Positions 9,589 to 18,906 are shown, counted from the stretch's first letter. The stretch: DNA of 64,000 nucleotides from Prochlorococcus sp. AG-363-P08 (GCA_003278195.1 QCGE01000002.1:62001-126000), one strand, 5' to 3'. The notes: generated by a model not told the origin, from the sequence alone. Program-made: numbers and translations.

Positions 9589-10637
9589 TATCTTCTTTCT
9601 AATGTGGGAGTAGGAAGTTGAGGTTGTTGAGGTTGGAAACCACCTAGTATTGATTCCAATGATTTTGTTCCTTTAAGATGACGAGTCGACCCTTGACGGC
9701 GCCAAATACTTCTGCCAAGCAAAACTTCTTCCTTTGTTCTTTCCCATCCAAAGTTTTCTAAGAGTTTTGTTAATGATTCGTCTTCACTATGGGTTTCTAG
9801 TTGGAAATCATTTGTAGCGAGAGGGAGTTGGTTTTGTATAAAAGGAATTGCTTTTGTAATTCGGTCATCCCAGGCAACATCTCTTATTAGTTGAAATATT
9901 TTATAAGGGGTTTCTCCTGGAACATTCATGATTGCAGCTATTGCAGCTGAAGTGCCACCTGTAGTTGCCACCAAGATTCCACTGCCAGGCTTATTGTGGT
10001 CCATTAAATCTTTCGACTGTCTATCTGTAATTTGACGAAGATGTCCTGAAAGACTTGCTTGCTCAAGCGATAAAAGCATTGGTGCGGTTTTCCTAGTAAT
10101 TTTTTCCCAGCGAAGTTCGTTTGATAAATAGTATGGAAAATCTTTCTTTGAATCATTTAAAACTTTTGTAGTAGGTTTCCAGCTTTGAAGAAGTTTTAGA
10201 GGCTGAAATCCAAGCTCTCTTGCAATGGCTAATTGCTCTGTATTTGTAGCTCTGCATCGAACTATCCAACTTTTGGCTTGTGATTTCCCAATTTCAAATG
10301 CTTTTTGAAGAAGGGTCAAATATAAATTTCTTTGGGTGCATGACCTTGCTGCACTTGGAGTTTCTGGAAATGAGATAGACCAGCAAGTTCCTCTAAGGTT
10401 ATAGGGTTGAACTATTCCTATTCCAACTAAAACCTCTCTTTCGTGTGCGATTAAACAAAAAGGGTTTCGTGCTTCTAGAACGTTTGGGAATCTGACTTCT
10501 GCCCCAGCAAGAAAGCTTCTGAAAAATATTGATTGCAGCCAGGCAGAGTGATTAGAAAAATTGCTGGCATTGAGCATAGGAAAATGAGCCGCATTTAGCG
10601 GCTCTACGCGAAGGGGGCTGTTGTATGCCTCGATCAC
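9588..10637 (-). CDS. Acetyltransferase-like conserved hypothetical protein
   Basis: A 349-residue protein beginning at GTG. The middle part looks GNAT-like (EVLVGIGIVQPYNLRGTCWSISFPE; later TNTEQLAIARELGFQPLKLLQ), which suggests two divergent acetyltransferase-type halves, but I cannot see a clean acetyl-CoA pyrophosphate loop. The C-terminus is Pro/Gln-rich (GGFQPQQPQLPTP) and probably disordered. It is the first gene of the packed minus run that continues through ruvX, DUF3727, YqeG, proB and lpxD. The function is not established. Confidence 0.7.
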   Translation of the reverse strand: MIEAYNSPLRVEPLNAAHFPMLNASNFSNHSAWLQSIFFRSFLAGAEVRFPNVLEARNPFCLIAHEREVLVGIGIVQPYNLRGTCWSISFPETPSAARSCTQRNLYLTLLQKAFEIGKSQAKSWIVRCRATNTEQLAIARELGFQPLKLLQSWKPTTKVLNDSKKDFPYYLSNELRWEKITRKTAPMLLSLEQASLSGHLRQITDRQSKDLMDHNKPGSGILVATTGGTSAAIAAIMNVPGETPYKIFQLIRDVAWDDRITKAIPFIQNQLPLATNDFQLETHSEDESLTKLLENFGWERTKEEVLLGRSIWRRQGSTRHLKGTKSLESILGGFQPQQPQLPTPTLERR

Positions 10638-10700
10638 GTTTTCTTCAACGAGATTCCTTCTTTTAATCTATCTATTAATTTAGGTCATGCCTAGGTCAAT

Positions 10701-11870
10701 TTATGGGTTTGGTCTTACTAACACAATTGGAGTCTGTTCATTTGCATTCCCAGCAGGATTACTGCGAAGAGCTCTTAGAAGAATCTTTTCGTCACAATTA
10801 GGGCTTGAAGCAACAATTTTTACACGACCAAGATCATTGACATCCACTATTGCAATATTCACGCCTAGTGCTTTAAAGGCTTCTTTGCAGATCATCTCGG
10901 GATTTATAGGACCAAGAACAATTGTTTGATCGTAAGGAGGGGTTGTTCCTGTTATGTCATCTATAAGTCGAGCTTGTTTACCTGCTAAGCGGTAAAACAT
11001 TCCTTTGATTCCTATTAATTTCATGAAAGTTCCAATTAAAGAAGAAACTATTACGCGAGTTGGCCCAACTTGGTTTATCAGACATTGAAGGCCACAAGCT
11101 GTAGCTAAACTGCTAGTAGGGTGAAATGCTCTGCAAAATAGTTTCGCCGTTATACCAGGTTTGATATTTATTGGATGTTGGTATCTGCCCTGCATTACGG
11201 CTAAGGGCGTTTCGCCAATTGTAATAATGTCACCATCTTGCATCAATCCACTAGCGTAATAATGCAGCACTTCTAATGTCTCATCTAGAGTTCCTAGGAG
11301 ATGGGTTTTTATAGGTATTAATTTATAATTATCACTTTCTATAACCCTCACCTCAGATAGGTTTATAGGTACTTGCTTTTTTATTGAAACTACAAAGCCC
11401 TCTCGCAGCCTTAACCTTCCAAATGGTCCATAGTTAGTCCAGTCTACATCAATCCAAATGCCTTGTGGAAGATCAAGATTTTTGCTGGGATCTGATGTCC
11501 TAATAGTAGTCCTTACCCTCACAATGGTACTTTTCCTTGATTTAACAATGTATGCGGCCCAGTAGTCATCTTTTCTTTCTTCTTCGTCGGGGTGATTAGC
11601 GACTAATTCTGTTTTTACTGATAGTTCGTTTGACATCTTTAAGCCTAATAGAGTTGGCCTTACTTTTAGAGTTGGGACCATAACTTCCATCCTTTTATGA
11701 GGGTTACTTATTTCTAGTAAACCAATTACTTTTAATTCATTTCTATCTTTAGTTATTTCCCAATTCTTTGCCTTTATCTGTAAAGGTGAAGATGGCTTTA
11801 AACGGTGTTTTGCTTCTATGACTGTAAAAAGAAAAACAATCACCAACAAGAGAATCAGATGTGCTGTCAT
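10701..11870 (-). CDS. CofE-like F420-0:gamma-glutamyl ligase family protein
   Basis: A 389-residue protein. An N-terminal hydrophobic helix (LILLLVIVFLFTVIEA) should anchor it in the membrane. The C-terminal half matches the CofE/FbiB ligase fold: LPIxTH-like LIPIKTHLLG, GDIITIGETPLAVMQGR, and IVDVNDLGRVKIVA near the end. True CofE adds glutamate to coenzyme F420, yet cyanobacteria of this kind are not known to depend on F420, so the substrate may differ. It is followed on the same strand by the acyltransferase-like gene. Confidence 0.8.
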   Translation of the reverse strand: MTAHLILLLVIVFLFTVIEAKHRLKPSSPLQIKAKNWEITKDRNELKVIGLLEISNPHKRMEVMVPTLKVRPTLLGLKMSNELSVKTELVANHPDEEERKDDYWAAYIVKSRKSTIVRVRTTIRTSDPSKNLDLPQGIWIDVDWTNYGPFGRLRLREGFVVSIKKQVPINLSEVRVIESDNYKLIPIKTHLLGTLDETLEVLHYYASGLMQDGDIITIGETPLAVMQGRYQHPINIKPGITAKLFCRAFHPTSSLATACGLQCLINQVGPTRVIVSSLIGTFMKLIGIKGMFYRLAGKQARLIDDITGTTPPYDQTIVLGPINPEMICKEAFKALGVNIAIVDVNDLGRVKIVASSPNCDEKILLRALRSNPAGNANEQTPIVLVRPNP

Positions 11871-11974
11871 TTTAAAGTTATGAGAATGGGTTGGAAATAG
11901 TTGTCACGCCAGAGTGATATTGAAGTATTTATGTCATTGCTTTGTCGAATTAAATAGGCATAGGATTTCTTTTT

Positions 11975-12511
11975 TCACTCCACTGATGCCTCACTATTAT
12001 ATTCATTAAAACTTTTGATTTTGACTGAATACGATGGTTTGGCTAAACCTGTCGCTTGACTAATTGCTTCATTTATATCTTCTAAAGGAACTTGTCCAGA
12101 TTGATCAAGCTTTAAATCACCTTTTCCATCAATTACGACTATTTGTGGAATTTGCCCATTCCAGTAATAGGAGGCTTCTAACGGATCTTCATTTGATTGG
12201 TTTTGTATTTCATCTGTTGTTAGAGGGATAAGATCTATCTCTTCGCCCCAAATTAGTTTTAAAGCAGAAACTGAAGGCGCAAATGCTTTGCTATCAGCGC
12301 TATCATCTAAATAGAAAATAATTACACTCGTGCGCTTCCCTCGAAGCGCATCTTTAAGCGTTGTGGATGGAGGAACAAGAGATCCATTGCCTGCATAAAT
12401 AGGAAAGATATTCCCGTCATAACTATTTGTATTCCTTGCTGCATTGACTGGTTGGATGAAAATGAGTATTGCTATGAGAAGAGGAATGATTGTTTTAAGT
12501 AAGTTAACCAT
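11975..12511 (-). CDS. Thioredoxin-fold thylakoid protein (PSI accumulation factor-like)
   Basis: A 178-residue protein with an N-terminal signal or anchor (LLIAILIFIQPVNAA), then a thioredoxin-like domain: SVIIFYLDDSADSKAFAPSVSAL aligns with the WCxxC region of thioredoxin but has no cysteines, followed by the cis-Pro region IPQIVVIDGKG. The motif PIYAGNGSLVPP at the mature N-terminus is typical of the cyanobacterial thylakoid protein linked to photosystem I accumulation. It lacks redox cysteines, so it is likely a chaperone or assembly factor rather than an oxidoreductase. The family call is from memory of that motif. Confidence 0.7.
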   Translation of the reverse strand: MVNLLKTIIPLLIAILIFIQPVNAARNTNSYDGNIFPIYAGNGSLVPPSTTLKDALRGKRTSVIIFYLDDSADSKAFAPSVSALKLIWGEEIDLIPLTTDEIQNQSNEDPLEASYYWNGQIPQIVVIDGKGDLKLDQSGQVPLEDINEAISQATGLAKPSYSVKIKSFNEYNSEASVE

Positions 12512-12555
12512 TTACGTTTTTAGAGTGAGAGTTTGTCTGTGAGAGTCGTTTTTTG

Positions 12556-14211
12556 CTAGCCCCTGCCCAGGCTACGTCCCATACCTTGTGCAATGCCACG
12601 CCCTACAAGTCCAATAGCTCTACCTAATACCTGAGTTAGTAATACCACCATTAGATCTCCCAAGTGCTTTACGACTGATTGGATTTGAGGAGCCAAGGCA
12701 TCCCTTGCTTCTATTAATAGAGCAACTTGTTGCTGCCACCAGCCAAGTTGCCTTAGTTCTTCATCTCGTGGTTCAGTAATTGTCAATGGTTCAATTTTTC
12801 CTTGAATTATCCTGTATAAAAGTCTTTTGCTTTCATAGAGCCTGATTGGCCTTTGAACCAGGTTTTGCCACCTTGCTTGACTGTTTAATTGGTTTCGAAA
12901 ACGTTCTAGCTCTCTAGTTGAAATGAGAGAAGGGTTCAACATGTATCTACGTAGCTCTGGCCATTCGCCACAGGCTCCCAAAACTTCAGCACTAATTATT
13001 TCTGCAGTACGTATTAGCCAATTACTTATAAAGACTTCTAGGTGAATAAGTGCACGTGGGTCGTCTGATGGCAACAGTTGTCCTTCTATTAGTACTGGTT
13101 TATTTAAAAGTAAAGGCTCAAGCATCCTTTCTGAAGCTGGTATTTCATCATCAATTTGCTCTAGTTCTGTGAGCTCAAGCAGTTGCTCTGCAACAGGATT
13201 CATATCAGCACCTTTTGGGATTTGTAGATAATTCCCGGAAATTCTCCTAAGCGCTTGTTGACGTATCTCTAGTTGGAGCTCAGACCATGATTGCTTGAGA
13301 GGTTTATCTAAGTTGTTTTTATCTCTTAGACTTTTTATTACTTGGTCAAGTTGATTTAGAATTTCAAGTAAGAGTTCTCTTCGTCGAGGAGCATTTAAGG
13401 ATTCGATTGCCAAAATATTGCCAGTAGCGTTCCTAAGGTCTTGTTGGAAATGTTTTTTCATGCGCTCTTTAATTGCTAGCCAAACCCCTTTTGCATTCCT
13501 CTCTCTCAATGTGATGTTGGTGTTGTATCCATTTAAAACAAGCCTTTGTATTCCTTGATCAGAGACCAGATTGGATGTTCTTGTGAAGACCTGAAAAGGA
13601 CTTTCTTCTTTAAGGGGGCCCCATAACCATAAGACAAAAGCTTTTGCACTGGTTAACTCTCTTCTCCTACCTTTTAGGTATTGGACAGTAAATGGACTTC
13701 GATTTTTTTTCTTGTTAAGAAGAACATTTAATCTATGAAGGTCATTGTTTATTTGTTGAAGAGCACTGATAAGCAGCCATTGCCCAAGCCCCATAGGCAT
13801 TTGCTTCGGAAAAGCTACTGAAGTGGCGGGATCTTTTAGTCGAACGACTCTTCCACCATTAATTAGAGTGCTTATAGCTTCCTTCAAGGTTTTGAGGTCA
13901 GGAGCTTGTAGTAAGCCAGGGCACTCTAGTTGAAGTAACTCTGGTGCACTTATACGAACTTGAGCAGGAAGAACTAATAAAACAGGAGCTGGCTGCCAAT
14001 GTCTTTGTAGACGTTGGAGTTCTATTTGTATTGCGGGTAGAGCCTCAAGGCTATCAAGTGACCATATGACTAATGAAGGATGTTTTGTTAACTCATCAGC
14101 TTTGGTAAATACTTCTAATTCGAGATCTTTGTCAGCAAGTTGTATTGCCAAGGATTCACCAAGCAATTGCGATGCAATTAGGAGAATTTGGTTTGTTGTG
14201 CTGTTTGCCAA
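12556..14211 (-). CDS. DUF3685 protein with degenerate receiver-like N-terminus
   Basis: A 551-residue cyanobacterial DUF3685 protein. Residues about 7-125 have the length and strand pattern of a response-regulator receiver (NQILLIASQLLGESLA ... LVIWSLDS ... PVLLVLP), but the phospho-acceptor Asp position is Ser, so it would be a pseudo-receiver. The rest is long, helical and Leu/Gln-rich, with no enzymatic motif. It ends in a hydrophobic, Gly/Arg-rich amphipathic tail (VLGRAIGLVGRGIAQGMGRSLGRG pattern) that could contact membrane. It sits alone between hisA and the thioredoxin-fold gene. Confidence 0.75.
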   Translation of the reverse strand: MANSTTNQILLIASQLLGESLAIQLADKDLELEVFTKADELTKHPSLVIWSLDSLEALPAIQIELQRLQRHWQPAPVLLVLPAQVRISAPELLQLECPGLLQAPDLKTLKEAISTLINGGRVVRLKDPATSVAFPKQMPMGLGQWLLISALQQINNDLHRLNVLLNKKKNRSPFTVQYLKGRRRELTSAKAFVLWLWGPLKEESPFQVFTRTSNLVSDQGIQRLVLNGYNTNITLRERNAKGVWLAIKERMKKHFQQDLRNATGNILAIESLNAPRRRELLLEILNQLDQVIKSLRDKNNLDKPLKQSWSELQLEIRQQALRRISGNYLQIPKGADMNPVAEQLLELTELEQIDDEIPASERMLEPLLLNKPVLIEGQLLPSDDPRALIHLEVFISNWLIRTAEIISAEVLGACGEWPELRRYMLNPSLISTRELERFRNQLNSQARWQNLVQRPIRLYESKRLLYRIIQGKIEPLTITEPRDEELRQLGWWQQQVALLIEARDALAPQIQSVVKHLGDLMVVLLTQVLGRAIGLVGRGIAQGMGRSLGRG

Positions 14212-14417
14212 ATTTCCATGCGTAGTTGTTCTGATGCAAACTTAACGAGCATGTGAACAATTCTCCAGTCCATGAAGCCTTTTTGGATATAGATAAATAC
14301 TTTTTAGTGAATTTGCTAACTATCCAGGCAAGCATTCCCTGCTAGCTATCCATTTACGAATTGGTAAATCAATCTTTTACCAGGGAGAATTCAAAAGATC
14401 AATTGTTTGCTTTTTCC
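14212..14417. other. Gene-free spacer between hisA and DUF3685
   Basis: This 206-base AT-rich spacer holds the promoter and leader of the DUF3685 gene. I see no open reading frame with coding character, no strong hairpin followed by Ts and no tRNA-like fold in it. Confidence 0.4.
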
Positions 14418-15185
14418 TCAAGCCAAGAATTCTCTTGATTCAAGAGGGTCTTGTAAACGACCATCAGCAATTGCTTGGCTTGCTTCTTTGAGATTAAAGG
14501 CCCCGTCATAAAGAGCTCTTCCCACTATTACTCCAGTTATCCCAAAGGGCTCAAGTGTTAGTAGCGATAAGAGATCACTCATTTTTCCAACACCTCCAGA
14601 AGCTATTACAGGCACTTTCGAAATCATTGCTATTTCTCTCATGGCATCAAGGTTAGGGCCTTCAAGCGTTCCATCAGTTTCAATGTCAGTAGTGATAATT
14701 GCGGCAATTCCTGTTTGTTGAAACTCTTTTGCTAGATCAGTAGCTAACACTGAACTTTCCTTTAGCCAACCACGAGTTGCAACCTTTCCTTTTTTTGCAT
14801 CAATTCCTATCACTATCTGATTTGGATGAAGTTTAGCTAGATCTTTTACTAATTCAGGTTTCTCAATAGCGACAGTTCCAAGAATTACTTTGTCAACACC
14901 AAGCTTGAGCAAAGACTCAGCTCTTTGTTTAGAGCGAATTCCTCCTCCGACCTGTATTGGGATTTTTAAAGCATTTGCTATCGCCCTAATACAGTCATCG
15001 TTAATTGGTTGCCCACTCCTTGCTCCATCAAGATCAACAAGATGAAGCCTTTTTGCTCCTTGGGCCTCCCAAGATAAAGCTTGCGCTACAGGGTCTGTAT
15101 TGAACTGAGTAACTTTTTTGTAATTCCCTTGATTTAGACGAACGCATTTCCCCATAAGCAGATCAATGGCTGGGATGATTTCCAT
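14418..15185 (-). CDS. hisA: ProFAR isomerase
   Basis: HisA, 255 residues, a (beta/alpha)8 barrel that carries out the Amadori isomerisation of ProFAR to PRFAR in histidine synthesis. The catalytic Asp of the first strand is in IPAIDLLMGKCVRL, and the second catalytic Asp is in ITTDIETDGTLEGPN. The two phosphate-binding motifs are IQVGGGIRS and VIASGGVGK, and GVIVGRALYDG closes the barrel. The start is ATG. It is divergent from the epimerase gene at 15283, with about 97 nt shared between their promoters. Confidence 0.97.
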   Translation of the reverse strand: MEIIPAIDLLMGKCVRLNQGNYKKVTQFNTDPVAQALSWEAQGAKRLHLVDLDGARSGQPINDDCIRAIANALKIPIQVGGGIRSKQRAESLLKLGVDKVILGTVAIEKPELVKDLAKLHPNQIVIGIDAKKGKVATRGWLKESSVLATDLAKEFQQTGIAAIITTDIETDGTLEGPNLDAMREIAMISKVPVIASGGVGKMSDLLSLLTLEPFGITGVIVGRALYDGAFNLKEASQAIADGRLQDPLESREFLA

Positions 15186-15282
15186 ATGTCTTTTGAGATT
15201 GTTTCTTTACTTTGTATACATACTTGACCTTAGGTTGAACTGGTTACAGGCTTCAATGGTCACTATGTGCAACTGATAAACA

Positions 15283-16203
15283 GTGAAAATTTTGCTAATG
15301 GGTGGAACCCGCTTTGTTGGGAAGGCTCTTGTTCAAAGACTTCAGTTCCAAAATCACGACCTTACCTTGTTTACTAGAGGGAAGAATGCATTGCCTAGCA
15401 ACGTTGAGCATGTTCGCGGTGATCGAAAGAACGATGATGATTTGAATTTGCTTAAGGGAAGAGCTTTTGATGTGATCATTGACAGCTCAGGTCGAACGGT
15501 TGAAGACACTAGAAAGGTTGTAGAGAGAACGGGTGCCCCTAAATATCGCTTACTATATGTTAGCTCTGCTGGCGTTTACTCAAACAGTAATTATTTACCT
15601 GTTAATGAGGAAGATAATGTTGATCCATCAAGTAGACATATAGGTAAGGTTGAGACTGAATCTTGGTTGATTAAAGAAAAGATACCTTTTACGAGTTTTC
15701 GCCCTACATATATTTATGGCCCTGGAAACTATAACCCTATAGAACGTTGGTTCTTTGATCGTATAACTCATGAGCAACCTATTCCATTACCTGGTGATGG
15801 ACAAACCATTACACAATTAGGCCATGTTTTTGATTTAGCAAATGCAATGGCAAAAAGTTTAGATATCGAGAAGTCTAAAAACACTATTTATAATTGTTCG
15901 GGTCAGAAGGGCGTTACTTTTACAGGTTTAGTAGAGGCAATGTCCTTAGCTTGTGGAAGGGATCCAGCAGAATTAAAAATTATAAAATTTGACCCTTCTA
16001 TTTTGGATCCAAAAGCTAGGAAGTCATTTCCGATTCGAATAGAACATTTCCTAACTGACATCACTCGGATACAACAAGAACTTGATTGGTCCCCAAAATA
16101 TGATCTTCTCACGGGGTTGGTCGATAGTTATCAAAACGACTATATGAAATCACCAACTATTAGACCAGACTTCGAATCAGATAAGTTACTCATCGGAGTC
16201 TAA
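15283..16203 (+). CDS. NAD-dependent epimerase/dehydratase (CSP41-like extended SDR)
   Basis: A 306-residue extended short-chain dehydrogenase fold with the start GTG. The nucleotide motif is MGGTRFVGKAL; the strand VSSAGVY and the region PTYIYGPGNYNPIERW follow the family layout. The usual YxxxK catalytic pair is replaced by a V-E-T-E-S-W-L-I-K pattern, as in the plant/cyanobacterial CSP41 RNA-binding relatives, so an RNA or ribosome-linked role is as likely as a sugar-nucleotide reaction. It is convergent with pgsA; the two 3' ends overlap by 14 nt. Confidence 0.85.
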   Translation: MKILLMGGTRFVGKALVQRLQFQNHDLTLFTRGKNALPSNVEHVRGDRKNDDDLNLLKGRAFDVIIDSSGRTVEDTRKVVERTGAPKYRLLYVSSAGVYSNSNYLPVNEEDNVDPSSRHIGKVETESWLIKEKIPFTSFRPTYIYGPGNYNPIERWFFDRITHEQPIPLPGDGQTITQLGHVFDLANAMAKSLDIEKSKNTIYNCSGQKGVTFTGLVEAMSLACGRDPAELKIIKFDPSILDPKARKSFPIRIEHFLTDITRIQQELDWSPKYDLLTGLVDSYQNDYMKSPTIRPDFESDKLLIGV

Positions 16204-16744
16204 ATATGTAGAAGTATCCCGAGATATATGAGACAATAATCGATATCCAGAAAAATAAAATCCCTAAATCCGTAAACAACCTTAAAGTCGTTATTGAAGT
16301 TAAACTTGTTGGCCATAAAAGTAATAATAAGCTTGTAAATTGTAATATTGTTTTTGATTTCCCGAGCTTTGAAGCCGGTCCACCTTTTTTAGCACTTGAG
16401 CGCCATTGGGAAACAATAAGCTCCCTAGTTATTACTAACCAGACGCCCCACATTGGCAATAGAGATTCCTTGGCAAGCCAAATATAAGGAGCAATTAAAA
16501 TTATTTTGTCTGCAAGTGGATCTAAACGCGCTCCCCATTCGCTACCTCCACCGGATAACCTTGCTAGCCAACCATCAGCAATATCACTTAAGGCTCCAAT
16601 TAGTAACAGAAGCCACGCAGCACTTTGATTGCCGGCCATCAGGGCGATTAGAATAGGGAGGCTTAATATTGCTCTTGTTAATGTAAGGGCATTTGCAATA
16701 CCTCTTTTATTAGAGGAGCTCAGAAGGGCTTTTAAAATAGTCAA
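16190..16744 (-). CDS. pgsA: CDP-diacylglycerol-glycerol-3-phosphate 3-phosphatidyltransferase
   Basis: PgsA, 184 residues, makes phosphatidylglycerophosphate, the precursor of phosphatidylglycerol, an essential thylakoid lipid. The CDP-alcohol phosphotransferase signature is clear: DIADGWLAR then GARLDPLADK (the D-x2-DG-x2-AR-x8-G-x3-D-x3-D pattern). There are about five to six membrane segments. The last residues overlap the opposite-strand epimerase 3' end. A YqeG-type HAD phosphatase at 8.0 kb is a candidate for the next step. Confidence 0.93.
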   Translation of the reverse strand: MTILKALLSSSNKRGIANALTLTRAILSLPILIALMAGNQSAAWLLLLIGALSDIADGWLARLSGGGSEWGARLDPLADKIILIAPYIWLAKESLLPMWGVWLVITRELIVSQWRSSAKKGGPASKLGKSKTILQFTSLLLLLWPTSLTSITTLRLFTDLGILFFWISIIVSYISGYFYIFRLR

Positions 16745-16822
16745 CCTAGGATTTTGATGTTTTATTTATTGTGAAATTAATTATAGAATATTTTCGTAAA
16801 AGCATAATGTATTTTTCTTCAA

Positions 16823-18022
16823 TTAAAAAGCTTTTGCAAATGCACTTATTACTTTCCCTATTATCCGATTCAACCCTGCAAGTGCATTCTCAAACAAGCG
16901 TTCACTTGAATCTTTAATGCATTCTAAAGTGCCTTTGCAGGGGATTACTTCTTCTTGCTTTGAGGAGACTATAGCAATACTTCTTAACCAATTTTGATAG
17001 GATCTTTGACCAAAAATAATCTGAATGAGATGTTCAACATTTAAAATGTTCTTATTTAAGCTGTGGCCTCCTTCTTTCAATTGAATCATGTATGGGACAT
17101 TAGTACTGATAAGACCATAAGTAGAATTATCGCTTGAATTCTCTTTTAGATAAGGCTTATAACCAGGAATAATCAGTCTACTTTTAGAGGCATGGTCGGG
17201 AAGATATGCCGCTAATAGCTTTCTACTTCTTGCCAAATCTTTTATTTGTTTAAGTGTCAGGCTTTCTTTGCTCATTATTACCTCAAGTCTACCATTACTT
17301 CTTAATCCATAAAGCATTCTTATTCGAGGTAGATAATATCGTATTTTTTGCTGCATGCCTAGATTATATGCACCCTTGTAGGAGTCAGTTGGAGCATTTA
17401 TATCATTGTAAACACTGTGTAATCCTCCTATAAATGACTTGTATTTTCTTGCTCTTTTCTTGCTGAGTTCACCATATCCAAAGTTAACTATTCCATTATG
17501 TTGAATTCCTATATATGCGCGCTGTTTCGATGCTGCCCTGTTTCGACTCCTTATTACTTTTCCGCCAAACTTTAGATCACCTAGAGGGTTTATTATTTCA
17601 CCATTCTTCTGATTTCGCTCTTTCTCATACATTGGACCTGAAAAATAGGCCAGCGAAGATCTATCATTGAAAGCATATTCCTCTTTACTCCAACCGTTTA
17701 AAATATCAAATGTTACTTTTCTAGGGTTGAAATCAATAACATATATATCTTTTTCTGATGAATATATGAATATTTCTTTATTAGCTATTTTAGGACTTTG
17801 CATTTGCTTTTCAATTTTCGAATTAAGTCTATTTGATACTGAACTTACTTCTAGTCCCATAATTACTACACTTGGAACTATAAATATTGCAAGTAGTCTT
17901 TTCTTGAGAAGAATTTTCGACCTAATATAGGAATATGCTTTTTCTTTCGGAGAAACATTAGGGTCTTTCTCTTTAGATTTTGTGTCTTGAGTGTTTGCTG
18001 GAGGAATCTTCTTGCTAACCAT
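16823..18022 (-). CDS. Membrane-anchored protein of unknown function
   Basis: A 399-residue basic protein. A charged cytosolic N-terminus (about 40 residues) is followed by one transmembrane helix (LLAIFIVPSVVIMGLEV) and a long extracytoplasmic part. The middle (AYFSGPMYE ... FGGKVIRSRNRAASKQRAYIGIQHNGIVNFGYGEL) recalls the phosphodiester glycosidase (NAGPA-like) layout, but the match is loose. Two Cys (PCKGTLECIKD) near the C-terminus could pair. It is AT-rich relative to hisA or leuB. It is transcribed away from an unusually long upstream gap of nearly 500 nt. Confidence 0.6.
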   Translation of the reverse strand: MVSKKIPPANTQDTKSKEKDPNVSPKEKAYSYIRSKILLKKRLLAIFIVPSVVIMGLEVSSVSNRLNSKIEKQMQSPKIANKEIFIYSSEKDIYVIDFNPRKVTFDILNGWSKEEYAFNDRSSLAYFSGPMYEKERNQKNGEIINPLGDLKFGGKVIRSRNRAASKQRAYIGIQHNGIVNFGYGELSKKRARKYKSFIGGLHSVYNDINAPTDSYKGAYNLGMQQKIRYYLPRIRMLYGLRSNGRLEVIMSKESLTLKQIKDLARSRKLLAAYLPDHASKSRLIIPGYKPYLKENSSDNSTYGLISTNVPYMIQLKEGGHSLNKNILNVEHLIQIIFGQRSYQNWLRSIAIVSSKQEEVIPCKGTLECIKDSSERLFENALAGLNRIIGKVISAFAKAF

Positions 18023-18516
18023 CTCTTTTCTTCTATCTGAAGGTTATTTGGTCTTTGGTGTTGGCTGAATATACTTTATAATGGATTGATCTAATGAATT
18101 AGTATACATAATATTGCTCCGCTATATCTTCTGTTAATTACTTTCCTTCTCAAGGATAGATAAATAACAGGGGTGAAATTTCTCATCTGTCGAGTCTGGA
18201 ATACCAAGAAAAATCCTTAAGCTTTAAATTAAACGGATTCTCTTCTTGGCAGAGTTACAATAATTTGTGCTTGCACAAATGTCATTTGATATTTTGAATA
18301 AGAGTGTTAAATTCAAGACATATACTGATTTAGGTCTTTATGACTACTGCACTATTGCTTGTCTTGGTGGGCTCCCTGATTTCAATGTTGTTCATTGTTC
18401 AGAAGTTAGAGAGTAAATAAAATAACTCATGTAATTAATTATATTGATAGTTCAGCTACTATCAATAGGAATGACTTGTCAAGCTAAGTATTGAGTTGTT
18501 TTCTTATATGTTTACT
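18023..18516. other. Long spacer holding one tiny candidate gene
   Basis: This 494-base AT-rich stretch lies upstream of the membrane-anchored protein gene. Apart from the 26-codon candidate membrane peptide listed separately at 18340-18420, I see no coding sequence, no tRNA and no strong terminator. It has room for promoters of the genes on both sides and perhaps for a small RNA. Confidence 0.35.
18340..18420 (+). CDS. Candidate 26-residue single-span membrane peptide
   Basis: An ATG-started 26-codon frame with a classic small-membrane-protein layout. Residues 1-20 (MTTALLLVLVGSLISMLFIV) form one hydrophobic span, and then comes a short charged tail (QKLESK). The size and shape match the small photosystem or cytochrome b6f subunits, but it is not PsbM, PsbT, PetM, PetL, PetN or PsaM as I know them. 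No strong Shine-Dalgarno sequence is seen. It could be spurious; conservation would decide it. Confidence 0.4.
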   Translation: MTTALLLVLVGSLISMLFIVQKLESK

Positions 18517-18759
18517 TTATTGAGAATGTAGTGGTTTGTGTCGCCTAATCCCTTCTTCAATTAAAAAACTTGCCAGGCTGCTACAGCTGCGCTTTTCTTT
18601 TAATGCATAATGTTTTAGTTGACTCATTAGCCCTGCGGGGAGTGTCAGGTTTAACCTTTCTGACTCAGCTGACTCTGCTACCTCTGAAACACTGCAAGAC
18701 TCTATTTTTTTAGTTTGATACTGCTGAAGCTCCTCGATGAGATTGCTGATGATAGACAC
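18517..18759 (-). CDS. Small ribbon-helix-helix-like protein
   Basis: An 80-residue protein. The C-terminal half (RLNLTLPAGLMSQLKHYALKEKRSCSSLASFLIEEGIRRH) has the strand-helix-helix pattern of CopG/MetJ-type DNA-binding proteins, with an N-terminal helical arm. Such proteins bind DNA as dimers through the short strand, so this may be a small transcription factor or antitoxin-like protein. No toxin-like partner gene adjoins it. It is divergent from the PPC-glutaredoxin fusion gene across about 150 nt. Confidence 0.6.
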   Translation of the reverse strand: MSIISNLIEELQQYQTKKIESCSVSEVAESAESERLNLTLPAGLMSQLKHYALKEKRSCSSLASFLIEEGIRRHKPLHSQ

Positions 18760-18906
18760 GTCAATGAGTCGAACACGTTACAGTCTAGCGTCTGTTTGGC
18801 GCGCTGGCTCACTCTTGCTCTATGCCTAAAGGAATAGCTTCTATTAAACATGAGTACTTCTTATGTAGCCAAGAGACTAATGTTGTCAAGCTGACCAGCG
18901 GTTCTT

